Shown piece by piece: positions 1 through 6,251 of a DNA stretch of 7,162 nucleotides (within the stretch, counting starts at the first letter, position 1; every line of letters starts with the position of its first letter). The stretch is from Clostridia bacterium (GTDB lineage Bacteria > Bacillota > Clostridia > Christensenellales > Borkfalkiaceae), in contig CAAFYG010000041.1 in the NCBI GenBank assembly GCA_900767195.1, positions 1-7,162 on the forward strand, in the 5' to 3' direction. A program made the position numbers and the translations under genes. The notes under the pieces were generated by a model that saw only the letters and a program-made list of their open reading frames with translations, did no database searches and had not been told where the DNA came from.

Positions 1-12
1 CTCTTCCGATCT
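1..12. other. Probable Illumina adapter remnant at contig end
   Basis: The reverse complement of these bases is AGATCGGAAGAG, identical to the first 12 bases of the common Illumina TruSeq read-through adapter, and it sits exactly at the window edge. On the minus strand it happens to stay in the nfnB frame and encodes Arg-Ser-Glu-Glu. This resembles the family motif Y-R-R-S-E-E but lacks one of the two conserved arginines. Untrimmed adapter is the simplest explanation. A genuine end with one Arg missing cannot be excluded. Confidence 0.8.
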
Positions 13-996
13 ATACACGATATGCACTCCCGCGCCGAGCCTCTTTGCGCACCGCGCCGCGTCCATCGCCACGTTTCCGCCCCCTGCCACAACAACCTTT
101 TTCGCTCTCTGCACAGGCGTTTTCGCGCCCTCTTCGGCGGCTTTCATCAAATTCACGCGCGTTAAAAATTCGTTCGCCGAATACACGCCCACCAGCTCTT
201 CGCCTTCGATTCCCATAAACCGCGGCAATCCCGCGCCAGAGCCGATAAATATCGCGTCAAATCCGTACTCTTCTTTCAATTCGGAAAGCGAAATCACTTT
301 TCCGATCACCATGTCCATTTCGATTTTCACGCCGAGCGCCAGCAAATTTTCCACTTCCCCGCGCACAATCGCTTTCGGCAACCGGAATTCGGGAATCCCG
401 TACACCAGCACGCCTCCGGCTACATGCAACGCTTCAAACACCGTCACCGAATAACCGGCCTTCGCCAACTCCCCCGCACACGTCAGCCCCGCAGGACCAG
501 AGCCGATCACCGCCACTTTTTTCGCCTTATTTTCCGCACCGCCGCAACTGCCGCCGCAACAACGAACGCAACCGTCGCCGGAAACGCCGCTTTTACGCAT
601 ATTTGCGTTATGATAGTCGGCAACAAACCGTTCGAGATACCCGATTCCCACGGCTTCGCACCCATTCTTAATCCCGCGCGTGCATTTTCCTTCGCATTGC
701 GTCTCCTGCGGACACACTCTCCCGCACACGGCAGGCAACGAGCTTGATTTTGCAATCACCCGATAAGCGTTTTCAAAATCCCCCGCCGCCGTAAAGGCAA
801 GAAACCCCGGAATATCGATCCCTACAGGACACCCCGAAACGCACGGCTTATTTTTACAATTCAGGCAACGTTTCGCTTCCGAAACCGCCGTTTCTTCGTC
901 GTACCCGAGCGCGACTTCATTAAAATTTTTATTCCTTTCCGAAGCCGCCTGCACGGGCATCGGGTGTTTTTTCGGCTGCATATTAAAATTCGGCAT
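1..996 (-). CDS. nfnB: NfnB / GltA-type NADPH-binding flavoprotein, large subunit (3' end missing)
   Basis: Large subunit of NADH-dependent reduced ferredoxin:NADP+ oxidoreductase, a cytoplasmic electron-bifurcating enzyme; the family is often annotated as glutamate synthase small subunit or sulfide dehydrogenase SudA. The frame is open for 332 codons to the edge; full-length members have about 460 residues. Two N-terminal [4Fe-4S] motifs are visible: Cys44/47/52/56 and Cys91/95/101/105. An FAD-binding GSGPAG follows at 165-170, and a second nucleotide motif, GGGNVAMDAAR, at 305-315 for NADPH. The ATG at 996 is preceded by GAGGA about 10 nt upstream. It lies 56 bp downstream of nfnA, which marks this as the bifurcating pair and not a stand-alone GltD. 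An unusual cysteine-rich stretch (C143, C146, C147, C151) lies between the Fe-S and FAD domains. The last four codons probably come from adapter sequence. Confidence 0.9.
   Translation of the reverse strand, partial: MPNFNMQPKKHPMPVQAASERNKNFNEVALGYDEETAVSEAKRCLNCKNKPCVSGCPVGIDIPGFLAFTAAGDFENAYRVIAKSSSLPAVCGRVCPQETQCEGKCTRGIKNGCEAVGIGYLERFVADYHNANMRKSGVSGDGCVRCCGGSCGGAENKAKKVAVIGSGPAGLTCAGELAKAGYSVTVFEALHVAGGVLVYGIPEFRLPKAIVRGEVENLLALGVKIEMDMVIGKVISLSELKEEYGFDAIFIGSGAGLPRFMGIEGEELVGVYSANEFLTRVNLMKAAEEGAKTPVQRAKKVVVAGGGNVAMDAARCAKRLGAGVHIVYRSEE
544..570 (-). other. Cysteine-rich insert in NfnB interdomain linker
   Basis: Residues 143-151 read CVRCCGGSC and are followed by a second Gly-Gly. 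They lie between the Fe-S-carrying N-terminal domain and the first Rossmann motif (165-170). In the relatives I recall, this linker is short, charged and free of cysteine. The four cysteines are additional to the eight that ligate the two [4Fe-4S] clusters. Whether they bind metal, form disulfides or are incidental cannot be told from sequence. Confidence 0.6.
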
Positions 997-1030
997 AATC
1001 ACTTTATCCTCAAAATCTATCCGGAAGCTT

Positions 1031-1064
1031 AAATCACAATTTTTTTGTGAAATCACAATTTTTT
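1031..1064. repeat. Tandem 15-bp direct repeat with TTGTGA/TCACAA arms, nfnA-nfnB junction
   Basis: AAATCACAATTTTTT occurs at 1031-1045 and again at 1050-1064, a 19-bp period. The second copy spans the nfnA stop codon. Between them, TTGTGA (1045-1050) faces TCACAA (1053-1058) across two bases, giving a 6-bp inverted pair. It could form a weak intercistronic hairpin that tunes nfnB relative to nfnA, or be a protein site. The half-sites resemble Rex or Crp half-sites, but the spacing fits neither. Confidence 0.5.
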
Positions 1065-1910
1065 AAATAAATTGCAGGTTTTCTCCCGTTCCCGCGCTTC
1101 AAAATCCGCAAACGCGCGCGAACGCGTCATCGCCTCGTCAAAATCTATCTCGTGCGCGTCGAATTCAGGCCCGTCCACACACGCGAATTTCATTTTTCCG
1201 CCCACGCTCAGGCGGCATCCGCCGCACATTCCCGTGCCGTCGATCATAATCGGATTCATACTCGCAATCGTTTTCAATCCGTACTTTTTCGTCGTCTGCG
1301 CCACGAATTTCATCATCACCAAAGGTCCGATCGTAATCGCCTCGTCAAACGTTTCGCCCGCCGCCGTCATTTTTTCAAGCGTCGCTTCCAAAGGCACGCA
1401 AACGTTTCCCTTTTCCCCGTACGATCCGTCGTCCGTCATTACGAACAACTTCGACGAAACGGCTCTGAATTCTTCCTCTAAAATTACGAGATCCTTATTT
1501 CTGAATCCGATCACGGAAACCACTTCCGCGCCCGCCTCGCAAAACGCCCGCGCCACAGGCAACGCAATCGCGCATCCCACGCCCCCGCCGATCACGCACA
1601 CTCTTTTCTGCTTGCCGATTTTCGTGGCATTGCCGAGCGGACCGGCAAAATCGGGCAGACAATCTCCCTCGCACAGCGTATCGAGTTTCATCGTCGTCGC
1701 GCCCACGATCTGAAAAATAATTTCCACCGTTCCCGCCGCGCGATCATACCCCGCAATCGTCAGCGGAATTCTCTCGCCGTCCGTTTCCGCGCGCAGAATC
1801 ACGAATTGCCCCGTGCGCGCCTTCTTCGCAATCAGCGGAGCATAAATCTGCATTTCCGTCACCGTGCCGTTCAGTCGTTTTTTCGATACGATTTCAAATT
1901 TTTTTCTCAT
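1053..1910 (-). CDS. nfnA: NfnA, ferredoxin-NADP+ reductase small subunit
   Basis: Small subunit of the NfnAB electron-bifurcating transhydrogenase (also annotated ferredoxin-NADP reductase alpha subunit or SudB), 285 residues, the usual family size. NfnA binds FAD and NADH and carries a [2Fe-2S] cluster. Seen here: an RIPLTI flavin motif at 47-52, a glycine-rich nucleotide-binding segment GGGVGCAIALPVARA from 108, and the cluster region with Asp224, Cys229, Cys232 and Cys244. This gives the D-x4-C-x2-C-x11-C pattern of the family, in which one ligand is Asp. The frame stays open 21 codons upstream to 1973, but the ATG at 1910 is chosen because GAGGAAAG precedes it and MRKKFEIVSKK is the normal family N-terminus. 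It is the first gene of the nfnA-nfnB operon, with the promoter at 2011-2039. Confidence 0.93.
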   Translation of the reverse strand: MRKKFEIVSKKRLNGTVTEMQIYAPLIAKKARTGQFVILRAETDGERIPLTIAGYDRAAGTVEIIFQIVGATTMKLDTLCEGDCLPDFAGPLGNATKIGKQKRVCVIGGGVGCAIALPVARAFCEAGAEVVSVIGFRNKDLVILEEEFRAVSSKLFVMTDDGSYGEKGNVCVPLEATLEKMTAAGETFDEAITIGPLVMMKFVAQTTKKYGLKTIASMNPIMIDGTGMCGGCRLSVGGKMKFACVDGPEFDAHEIDFDEAMTRSRAFADFEAREREKTCNLFKKL

Positions 1911-2004
1911 AGACAGCTTTCCTCGCGCCGCCGCGCGCAACGCGCCGACCGCGCACCTCCGACAGAAAATCAATCGGCAGCGACCGGCGGCTTAATGAAT
2001 TTAC
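1911..2004 (-). promoter_or_regulatory. nfnAB 5' leader
   Basis: About 94 nt between the inferred transcription start near 2004 and the nfnA ATG. It is very G+C rich in its second half. GCCGCC near its 5' end can pair with GGCGGC just upstream of the GAGGAAAG ribosome binding site, so some control of translation is possible. I recognise no known riboswitch class in it. Its frame is open, but the encoded Arg/Ala-rich stretch has no ribosome binding site of its own. Confidence 0.35.
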
Positions 2005-2010
2005 TTTACT

Positions 2011-2039
2011 ATTATAAATCAAATTTTCCGTTTCGTCAA
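2011..2039 (-). promoter_or_regulatory. Sigma-A-type promoter for nfnAB
   Basis: On the minus strand TTGACG (2039-2034) and TATAAT (2016-2011) are separated by exactly 17 bp. The -10 is perfect and the -35 differs at one position. The start point would be near 2004-2005. It is the only convincing promoter upstream of nfnA. Confidence 0.75.
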
Positions 2040-2131
2040 GGCTTTCAAAAAGTAAAATCCGCCCCAAGAAGCAAAAACTTTAAAAAAACTTTGCAATCCT
2101 TGTATTTTTCCGCATTTTTCTTAAAAATCAT

Positions 2132-2160
2132 TTGCTTTTTCCGTCGCAACGCGCTATAAT
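2132..2160 (+). promoter_or_regulatory. Sigma-A-type promoter for the antiporter gene
   Basis: TTGCTT (2132-2137) and a perfect TATAAT (2155-2160) with a 17-bp spacer. The predicted start near 2167 gives a leader of about 60 nt. It diverges from the nfnAB promoter, with about 90 bp between the two -35 boxes. That interval contains A-tracts, including AAAAACTTT at 2073-2081 and 2084-2092 (11-bp period), which may curve the DNA. Confidence 0.7.
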
Positions 2161-2210
2161 ATATTCGGTTTTTATCTGAAATCATCAAAAACACATTCGC
2201 AAATGCACAC

Positions 2211-2215
2211 AGGAG
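2211..2215 (+). promoter_or_regulatory. Ribosome binding site that sets the antiporter start
   Basis: AGGAG lies 11 nt before the ATG at 2227. It falls inside the reading frame if the upstream ATG at 2203 were used, and that ATG has no Shine-Dalgarno sequence. The later ATG is therefore the likelier start. Confidence 0.65.
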
Positions 2216-2226
2216 CAATCGTCAAT

Positions 2227-3555
2227 ATGTCCCCCTACGAAATACTTTTACCTCTCGCCTTGATTTTATGCCTTACGAAGCTTTTCGCCCTCGGCGCGCA
2301 TAAAATCGGCTTACCCGCAGTAATCGGCATGCTGATCGCCGGGCTTTTAATCGGACTTTTAAAATTCGTTCCTTCCGAAAAATTCAACGAAATGTTTTTC
2401 GGCGAAACCATTCGCAACTGGCTTTCCATATTTGCCAAAATCGGCGTTGTCCTCATCATGTTTTCCACGGGACTCGGCACCGATTTAAAACTGCTCAAAG
2501 CCTCCGGCGTCGCCTCGATCGTCATCACCACCTTCGGCGTGGTGTTTCCCATGGCGTTCGGCACGCTCGTCGCGTGGGCGTTCCATATCGGCAGCGGACT
2601 TTTAAGCAATCTTTTTTACGGAGCGATTTTAACGGCGACCTCCGTTTCCGTCACCGTCGCCGCCTTAAAAGAACTCGGCAAGCTCGAAACGAAAGTAGGT
2701 ACGGCAATCGTTGCCGCCGCGGTTATCGACGACGTGATCGGTATCATCGTGCTTTCCGTTTTAACGGGTTTCACGTCTGTTCCCGCCGAAGAATCCGCCT
2801 CTTTTCTGCCTGCCTGGTGGGAAAACGCCGAATGGTGGCTCGTCATCTTAAAAATCGTCTGCTTTTTCGTCATCGCGCTTTCCGTCGGACTACTGCTTCG
2901 GAAGCGTTTCGATAAAATCGAAAGCAAATATCCGCACAATCGCCGCGTACCTATTCTCGCCATCTGCGTGTGCTTCGTATACGCCTATATTGCCGAAAAG
3001 ATTTTCGGCGTGGCAGACATCACCGGCGCATACGTAGCCGGTCTGATCCTCGGCGGCACGTTACAGGAAACGCCCTATGTAGAAGTAAAAACCGACGTTC
3101 TCGGCTATATGTTCTTCTCCCCCGTGTTCTTCGCCACCATCGGCATGAATCTTGATTTTTCCGGCTTTTCCGGCTCGTTCGCCGCATTCGGTCTTTGCTA
3201 TGTCGTAGCGGCAATCGCCGGAAAACTTATCGGTTGCGGCACGGCGGCAAAGCTTTGCAGATTCTCGAATAAAGATTCTTTCCGCATCGGCTGCGGTATG
3301 ATGGTGCGCGCCGAAGTGGTGCTGATCTGCACGGATAAAGGCATCTCTTCCGGGCTTGTTTCCCCCGCCGTTTATCCGTTCGTGTTCATGATTATTATCT
3401 TAACGTCCGTTCTCGCGCCGCTTCTTTTAAAGCTTTCGTATAAAAACGAACTGCCGCTTGCGGGCGCGGGCGGCACGGCGCAACCCGCCGATAAGTCTTT
3501 CACCGCCGCCGATCTCGCACCGCTGGAAAACAACGAAAAAGACGGCAACGCATAA
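2227..3555 (+). CDS. CPA2-family cation:proton antiporter
   Basis: Integral membrane monovalent cation:proton antiporter (Na+/H+ exchanger domain, NapA/GerN/KefB-like), 442 residues from the ATG at 2227. The sequence is almost entirely hydrophobic with about 12 membrane segments. Family landmarks are TATSVSVTVAALKELGKL (about 136-153), the paired aspartates of AAVIDDVIGI (Asp168-Asp169) that bind the cation, a conserved lysine in AGKLIGCG (Lys332), and GMMVRAEVVLI (357-367), matching the GMxPRGEVALI-type motif. A DD pair plus Lys is typical of electrogenic CPA2 members, but stoichiometry and ion (Na+ or K+) cannot be read from sequence. There is no C-terminal TrkA-N or USP domain; the protein ends in a short Ala/Asp/Glu-rich tail. 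It is monocistronic, with its own promoter and terminator. An in-frame ATG at 2203 would add eight residues. Confidence 0.92.
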   Translation: MSPYEILLPLALILCLTKLFALGAHKIGLPAVIGMLIAGLLIGLLKFVPSEKFNEMFFGETIRNWLSIFAKIGVVLIMFSTGLGTDLKLLKASGVASIVITTFGVVFPMAFGTLVAWAFHIGSGLLSNLFYGAILTATSVSVTVAALKELGKLETKVGTAIVAAAVIDDVIGIIVLSVLTGFTSVPAEESASFLPAWWENAEWWLVILKIVCFFVIALSVGLLLRKRFDKIESKYPHNRRVPILAICVCFVYAYIAEKIFGVADITGAYVAGLILGGTLQETPYVEVKTDVLGYMFFSPVFFATIGMNLDFSGFSGSFAAFGLCYVVAAIAGKLIGCGTAAKLCRFSNKDSFRIGCGMMVRAEVVLICTDKGISSGLVSPAVYPFVFMIIILTSVLAPLLLKLSYKNELPLAGAGGTAQPADKSFTAADLAPLENNEKDGNA

Positions 3556-3584
3556 CGCGCCCCCGCCGGCAATACTTAGATTTT

Positions 3585-3614
3585 AAATCCGCAGGCTCGC
3601 CCCGCGGATTTTTT
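3585..3614 (+). terminator. Intrinsic terminator of the antiporter gene
   Basis: AAATCCGC (3585-3592) and GCGGATTT (3604-3611) form a perfect 8-bp stem around an 11-nt loop, followed by a run of Ts to 3614. It sits 30 bp after the antiporter stop and 13 bp from the stop of the convergent ABC ATPase gene. It may also help stop minus-strand transcription, although the minus-strand U-tract is poor. Confidence 0.85.
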
Positions 3615-3626
3615 CAAAGCGAATAT

Positions 3627-4316
3627 TTATTCTTCCGTCAGCGCGGCAATCAATCCCTGGCGCAGTTTCTCTTTGTCCTGCCCCCGCGCCGCGAATATTC
3701 TCACGATCTTTCCGCCCCGCAGCACCGCCACGCGATCTGCAAGCGACAGAGCCTCTTTCACGCTGTGCGTCACAAACACGGCGGTTTTCGCCCCTTCCGT
3801 TTCGCTACTCTCGCGCAATAACTCGGCAAATAAATCGATCATTCGCTCGCGTAAAGCAATATCGAGCGCGGAAAACGGCTCGTCCGCAAGCAGCAGATCA
3901 AACGGCGCGGAAAACGCGCGGCAAAGCGCAACGCGCTGCTTTTCGCCGCCGGAAAGCGCAAAAGGACGTTTCTCCGCTTTATCCGCAAGCTCCATGCGCG
4001 CAAGCAACGCTTCGCAAGCAGCTTTTTCTCCGCCCGCGAACATCAGATTTTTCAAAGCGGTTAAATTCGGCAAAAGCGAAACTTCCTGAAACGCGTAAGA
4101 AACTTTCGGCACAACGTCGTCCGCACACACAATTTCGCCGCCGTCGGGCGTAATCAGCCCAGCAAGCAAGTTTAAAAGCGTCGTTTTTCCGCCGCCGCTT
4201 TCTCCGAGAACGCACAAATTTTCTCCGCGAAAAATATCCAGCGAAACGCCGTCAAGCACCGCTTTTTTGTCGTAGATTTTCGTTACGTTTTTCAAAGAAA
4301 TCCATGCTTTTGTCAT
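3627..4316 (-). CDS. ABC transporter ATP-binding protein (SsuB/TauB-like)
   Basis: Cytoplasmic ATPase that powers the importer, 229 residues. All nucleotide-binding motifs are intact: Walker A GESGGGKT (38-45), Q-loop Gln77, signature LSGGEKQ (121-127), Walker B LLLADEP (141-147 with Asp145 and Glu146), D-loop SALD (149-152) and H-loop His184. The family is that of nitrate/sulfonate/taurine importers (COG1116-like). The start is the ATG at 4316, which overlaps the permease TGA as ATGA and implies translational coupling. The frame is open upstream to 4598, but that stretch overlaps the permease in another frame, looks nothing like an ATPase and would exceed the family length. It is the last gene of the operon. 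Confidence 0.94.
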   Translation of the reverse strand: MTKAWISLKNVTKIYDKKAVLDGVSLDIFRGENLCVLGESGGGKTTLLNLLAGLITPDGGEIVCADDVVPKVSYAFQEVSLLPNLTALKNLMFAGGEKAACEALLARMELADKAEKRPFALSGGEKQRVALCRAFSAPFDLLLADEPFSALDIALRERMIDLFAELLRESSETEGAKTAVFVTHSVKEALSLADRVAVLRGGKIVRIFAARGQDKEKLRQGLIAALTEE

Positions 4317-5101
4317 TTCACATTCCTTTCCGCCGCAAGCGCAACGATATTCCCGAGCGTTTCCAGAAGAAGTCCCGTCAGCACGGCAAGCAACGTCAAC
4401 GCAAACATGCGCGGCATTTCCTGATAAATTTTCGCTTCCTGTATCGCTCCGCCCATACTGATATACGTATTCGCCACCACTTCCGCCGAAACCACAAGCT
4501 TCACCGAAAACGCCAGCGCGCCTGCGCTTTCCCGCAAAACCTGCGGCGAAATCTGCGGCAGATACATTTCGAAAATACGCTTGCGCCAAGGCACGCAAAA
4601 CACCTTACAAACGCGCTTATATTTTTCGTCGATTGAAAATAGCGCGGCTAAAATTCCCGTGTAAAGCAACGGAAACAACGATAAAAACGCCATTATCACG
4701 GGGGCTTTTCTCGGCGTAGACCACACGAGCAACATCAATAAAATCGCCATCGCGGGCAGCGAACGCAACGCAGATACAAAAACCGCCGCAATTTTCCGTA
4801 CGGGCGCAAAAATATACGCCGCCACGGCAAGTGCCGCCGCAGGCAGAAACGAAATGAAAAACGCCGCAAAAACGCGCGAAAGCGTAGCGAAATACGCCGT
4901 ATAAAACGCTTTTTCTCTGAGGACTTCGCCGATTTTCGCAAGCGTTTCTTTCAGCGGCGGCACAAGCAGAGAATTTCCTACAAGCACATACGCCGCACCC
5001 CACAGCGCAAACAACGCGAGAAATGCCAACGCCCCGAAAAGAAGCGTTGACAAAACGTTTTTCAAAAAAGTATTTTCGTTGTTTTTCCCGCAATTTTTCA
5101 T
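4313..5101 (-). CDS. ABC transporter permease (SsuC/TauC-like)
   Basis: Inner-membrane channel subunit of the importer, 262 residues, normal for the family. An N-terminal membrane segment at about 15-41 is followed by the typical VGNSLLVPPLKETLAKIGEV linker (41-60) and then about five further segments (roughly 73-98, 105-127, 133-155, 192-212, 232-256). The cytoplasmic coupling loop preceding MYLPQISPQVLRESAGAL (179-196) corresponds to the EAA region (LPaalPyil-x-Gl in relatives) and should contact the ATPase. GGAIQEAKIYQEMPRMFAL (217-235) is also typical. The ATG lies 32 bp after the binding-protein stop, with only a weak GGGAAG upstream, so the start is a little less certain. It overlaps the ATPase gene by 4 bp. 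The substrate is unknown. Confidence 0.92.
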   Translation of the reverse strand: MKNCGKNNENTFLKNVLSTLLFGALAFLALFALWGAAYVLVGNSLLVPPLKETLAKIGEVLREKAFYTAYFATLSRVFAAFFISFLPAAALAVAAYIFAPVRKIAAVFVSALRSLPAMAILLMLLVWSTPRKAPVIMAFLSLFPLLYTGILAALFSIDEKYKRVCKVFCVPWRKRIFEMYLPQISPQVLRESAGALAFSVKLVVSAEVVANTYISMGGAIQEAKIYQEMPRMFALTLLAVLTGLLLETLGNIVALAAERNVK

Positions 5102-5133
5102 TTTAAACAGATCTTCCCGCCGAATACGCGGAT

Positions 5134-6180
5134 TTATTTTGCAGACGCGCGCAAAGTCGCCAGCGGCTCGGCAGCCACAAACGCCGCAAAACGGCTGTCG
5201 GCACTCACCTGCGCCGCGTCGGAAACCGCCGCGAGATTCACTTTATCCGCCGCGATTTCGCCTCCGTTTTTCACTTCCTGCCAAGGGATGTTGTACTGCT
5301 TTAAAATCATTTTAAAAACCATTCCGGGTACGTTCGGCAGCTGCATCACGCCCACCTCTTTTCCGATCAATGCTTTCAACGCCTCGCCGTCCTTGAAATC
5401 GTCCGATTCGCCTTTGGATAAAATAAATAAATTGCCGTGGGTTACCGTTCCGAGCATCTGATATTTCTGTCCGTTTCCAAGTAATTTCGCAGCCGCATTC
5501 ACGGGCATAATACAAAAATCGGCATTTTTCGCTTCGTCCGCGTTTTTCACGTACGTCTGAATCGTAGAAGCCTCCACCACGTTGTAAGATACGATTTCGC
5601 TGTTTTCTTTTATCATTTGCGCAAGCGCAAGCGCGGGCGCGCCGTCGGGAGAATACACCGTCACTTTTTCGGGCGTTGCGCTGTCCTCGTTTACTTCCGA
5701 AGGCGTATAATAAAATTCGTCGGCTGTTTCCGGAGCATTCGTTCCCATCATTCCTTGCAGCACTTTTTTCACATTTTCTTTTTCCGTCTGCGCCGCAATG
5801 AATTTCACGTTACAGTTTTTCACCACTTCCGCCGTAAGATTTTTCGCATTGAAAGCGGGAGTCAACCCCTCGGTCAATTTTCCTTTGATTGAAGAGATAA
5901 TCTCGCCCGGCTGCGCGGTTTTTAAATACTCGTCCGCATTATTCAGCTTCGCGATAAATTCATTCGTATACGCGGGGTACTGCGAAGTAAACGATTTTTT
6001 CGCCACGATCACCGCCTGCGGATACCCTTCTTCTTTTCCGTAAAGCGTTTGCAGACTTCCCGTGATATACAGTTTCTCGCCGCCGTTCTTCTGTTCCTCT
6101 TTCGCGCAAGCCGCCGCAGAGATCACGCAAGCCGCCGCCAACGCGCAAGCGGATAATTTCGCAAACATTTTCTTACTCAT
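5134..6180 (-). CDS. Substrate-binding lipoprotein, NMT1/THI5-like, apparently circularly permuted
   Basis: Extracytoplasmic solute receptor of the ABC importer, 348 residues. MSKKMFAKLS and a hydrophobic Ala-rich core lead to a lipobox ending at Cys25, so it is a lipid-anchored protein. The mature part has the family's conserved blocks in the wrong order. Residues about 32-158 (GSLQTLYGKEEGYPQAVIVA to FYY at 156-158) match what is normally the C-terminal third, while 171-348 (KVTVYSPDGAPALALA, MPVNAAAKLLG, GTVTHGNLFIL, AAEPLAT) match the normal N-terminal two thirds. The protein stops nine residues after AAEP. An acidic linker (159-170) joins the old ends. Start: the ATG at 6180 has AAAGGAG about 10 nt upstream; the frame is open to 6243 without a better site. 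The substrate cannot be inferred; relatives bind sulfonates, nitrate or thiamine precursors. Confidence 0.93.
   Translation of the reverse strand: MSKKMFAKLSACALAAACVISAAACAKEEQKNGGEKLYITGSLQTLYGKEEGYPQAVIVAKKSFTSQYPAYTNEFIAKLNNADEYLKTAQPGEIISSIKGKLTEGLTPAFNAKNLTAEVVKNCNVKFIAAQTEKENVKKVLQGMMGTNAPETADEFYYTPSEVNEDSATPEKVTVYSPDGAPALALAQMIKENSEIVSYNVVEASTIQTYVKNADEAKNADFCIMPVNAAAKLLGNGQKYQMLGTVTHGNLFILSKGESDDFKDGEALKALIGKEVGVMQLPNVPGMVFKMILKQYNIPWQEVKNGGEIAADKVNLAAVSDAAQVSADSRFAAFVAAEPLATLRASAK
5137..5670 (-). other. Block normally at the N-terminus of the binding protein, here C-terminal
   Basis: Residues 171-348 of the lipoprotein begin with KVTVYSPDGAPALALA. In ordinary family members this is the first beta strand and helix after the lipobox. 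The block continues through MPVNAAAKLLG (225-235), GTVTHGNLFIL (244-254) and LIGKEVGVMQLPNVPG (271-286), and ends just after AAEPLATLRASAK (336-348), where relatives would run on for another third of the protein. Confidence 0.85.
5707..6087 (-). other. Block normally at the C-terminus of the binding protein, here N-terminal
   Basis: Residues 32-158 run from NGGEKLYITGSLQTLYG through GYPQAVIVAKKSF and LTPAFNAKNLTAEVVKNC to ADEFYY. In ordinary members this segment follows the AAEP block and FYY lies at the extreme C-terminus. Here FYY is in mid-protein, followed by the 12-residue linker TPSEVNEDSATP encoded at 5671-5706. Confidence 0.85.
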
Positions 6181-6190
6181 AATTTTATTT

Positions 6191-6207
6191 CTCCTTTCGC
6201 CTGAAAG
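6191..6207 (-). promoter_or_regulatory. Ribosome binding site of the binding-protein gene, partly in a hairpin
   Basis: On the minus strand CTTTC-AGGC-GAAAG (6207-6194) forms a 5-bp hairpin. Its 3' arm continues into GGAG, the Shine-Dalgarno sequence, about 10 nt before the ATG. The site supports the 6180 start. The hairpin could modestly limit translation, but it is short. Confidence 0.5.
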
Positions 6208-6251
6208 CGATTTGATTTTTTTCAAACACAAAGCAACGCACACAAACGTCG

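Noticed and set aside
1..996. Possible frameshifted or broken gene at the left end
   Set aside because: Translating the minus strand from 996 gives one uninterrupted frame of 332 codons to the edge with all expected motifs. The gene is truncated by the contig end, not broken.
1031..1064. Rex (NADH-sensor) or Crp operator
   Set aside because: The half-sites look similar, but the arms are separated by 2 or 5 bp where 6 bp is needed, and the element lies inside the operon, away from the nfnA promoter.
1072..1713. 213-codon open frame on the plus strand
   Set aside because: It is antisense to nfnA, has no ribosome binding site, has Ser/Pro-rich nonsense composition and matches no family. nfnA is clearly the real gene.
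4317..4598. Upstream extension of the ABC ATPase reading frame
   Set aside because: It lies inside the permease gene in another frame, and its Gly/Arg/Cys-rich product resembles nothing. The ATGA overlap at 4313-4316 marks the true start.
6181..6251. Terminator between the regulator gene and the binding-protein gene
   Set aside because: TTTGA/TCAAA and CTTTC/GAAAG are only 5-bp pairings without a following U-tract, so the genes are treated as one operon.
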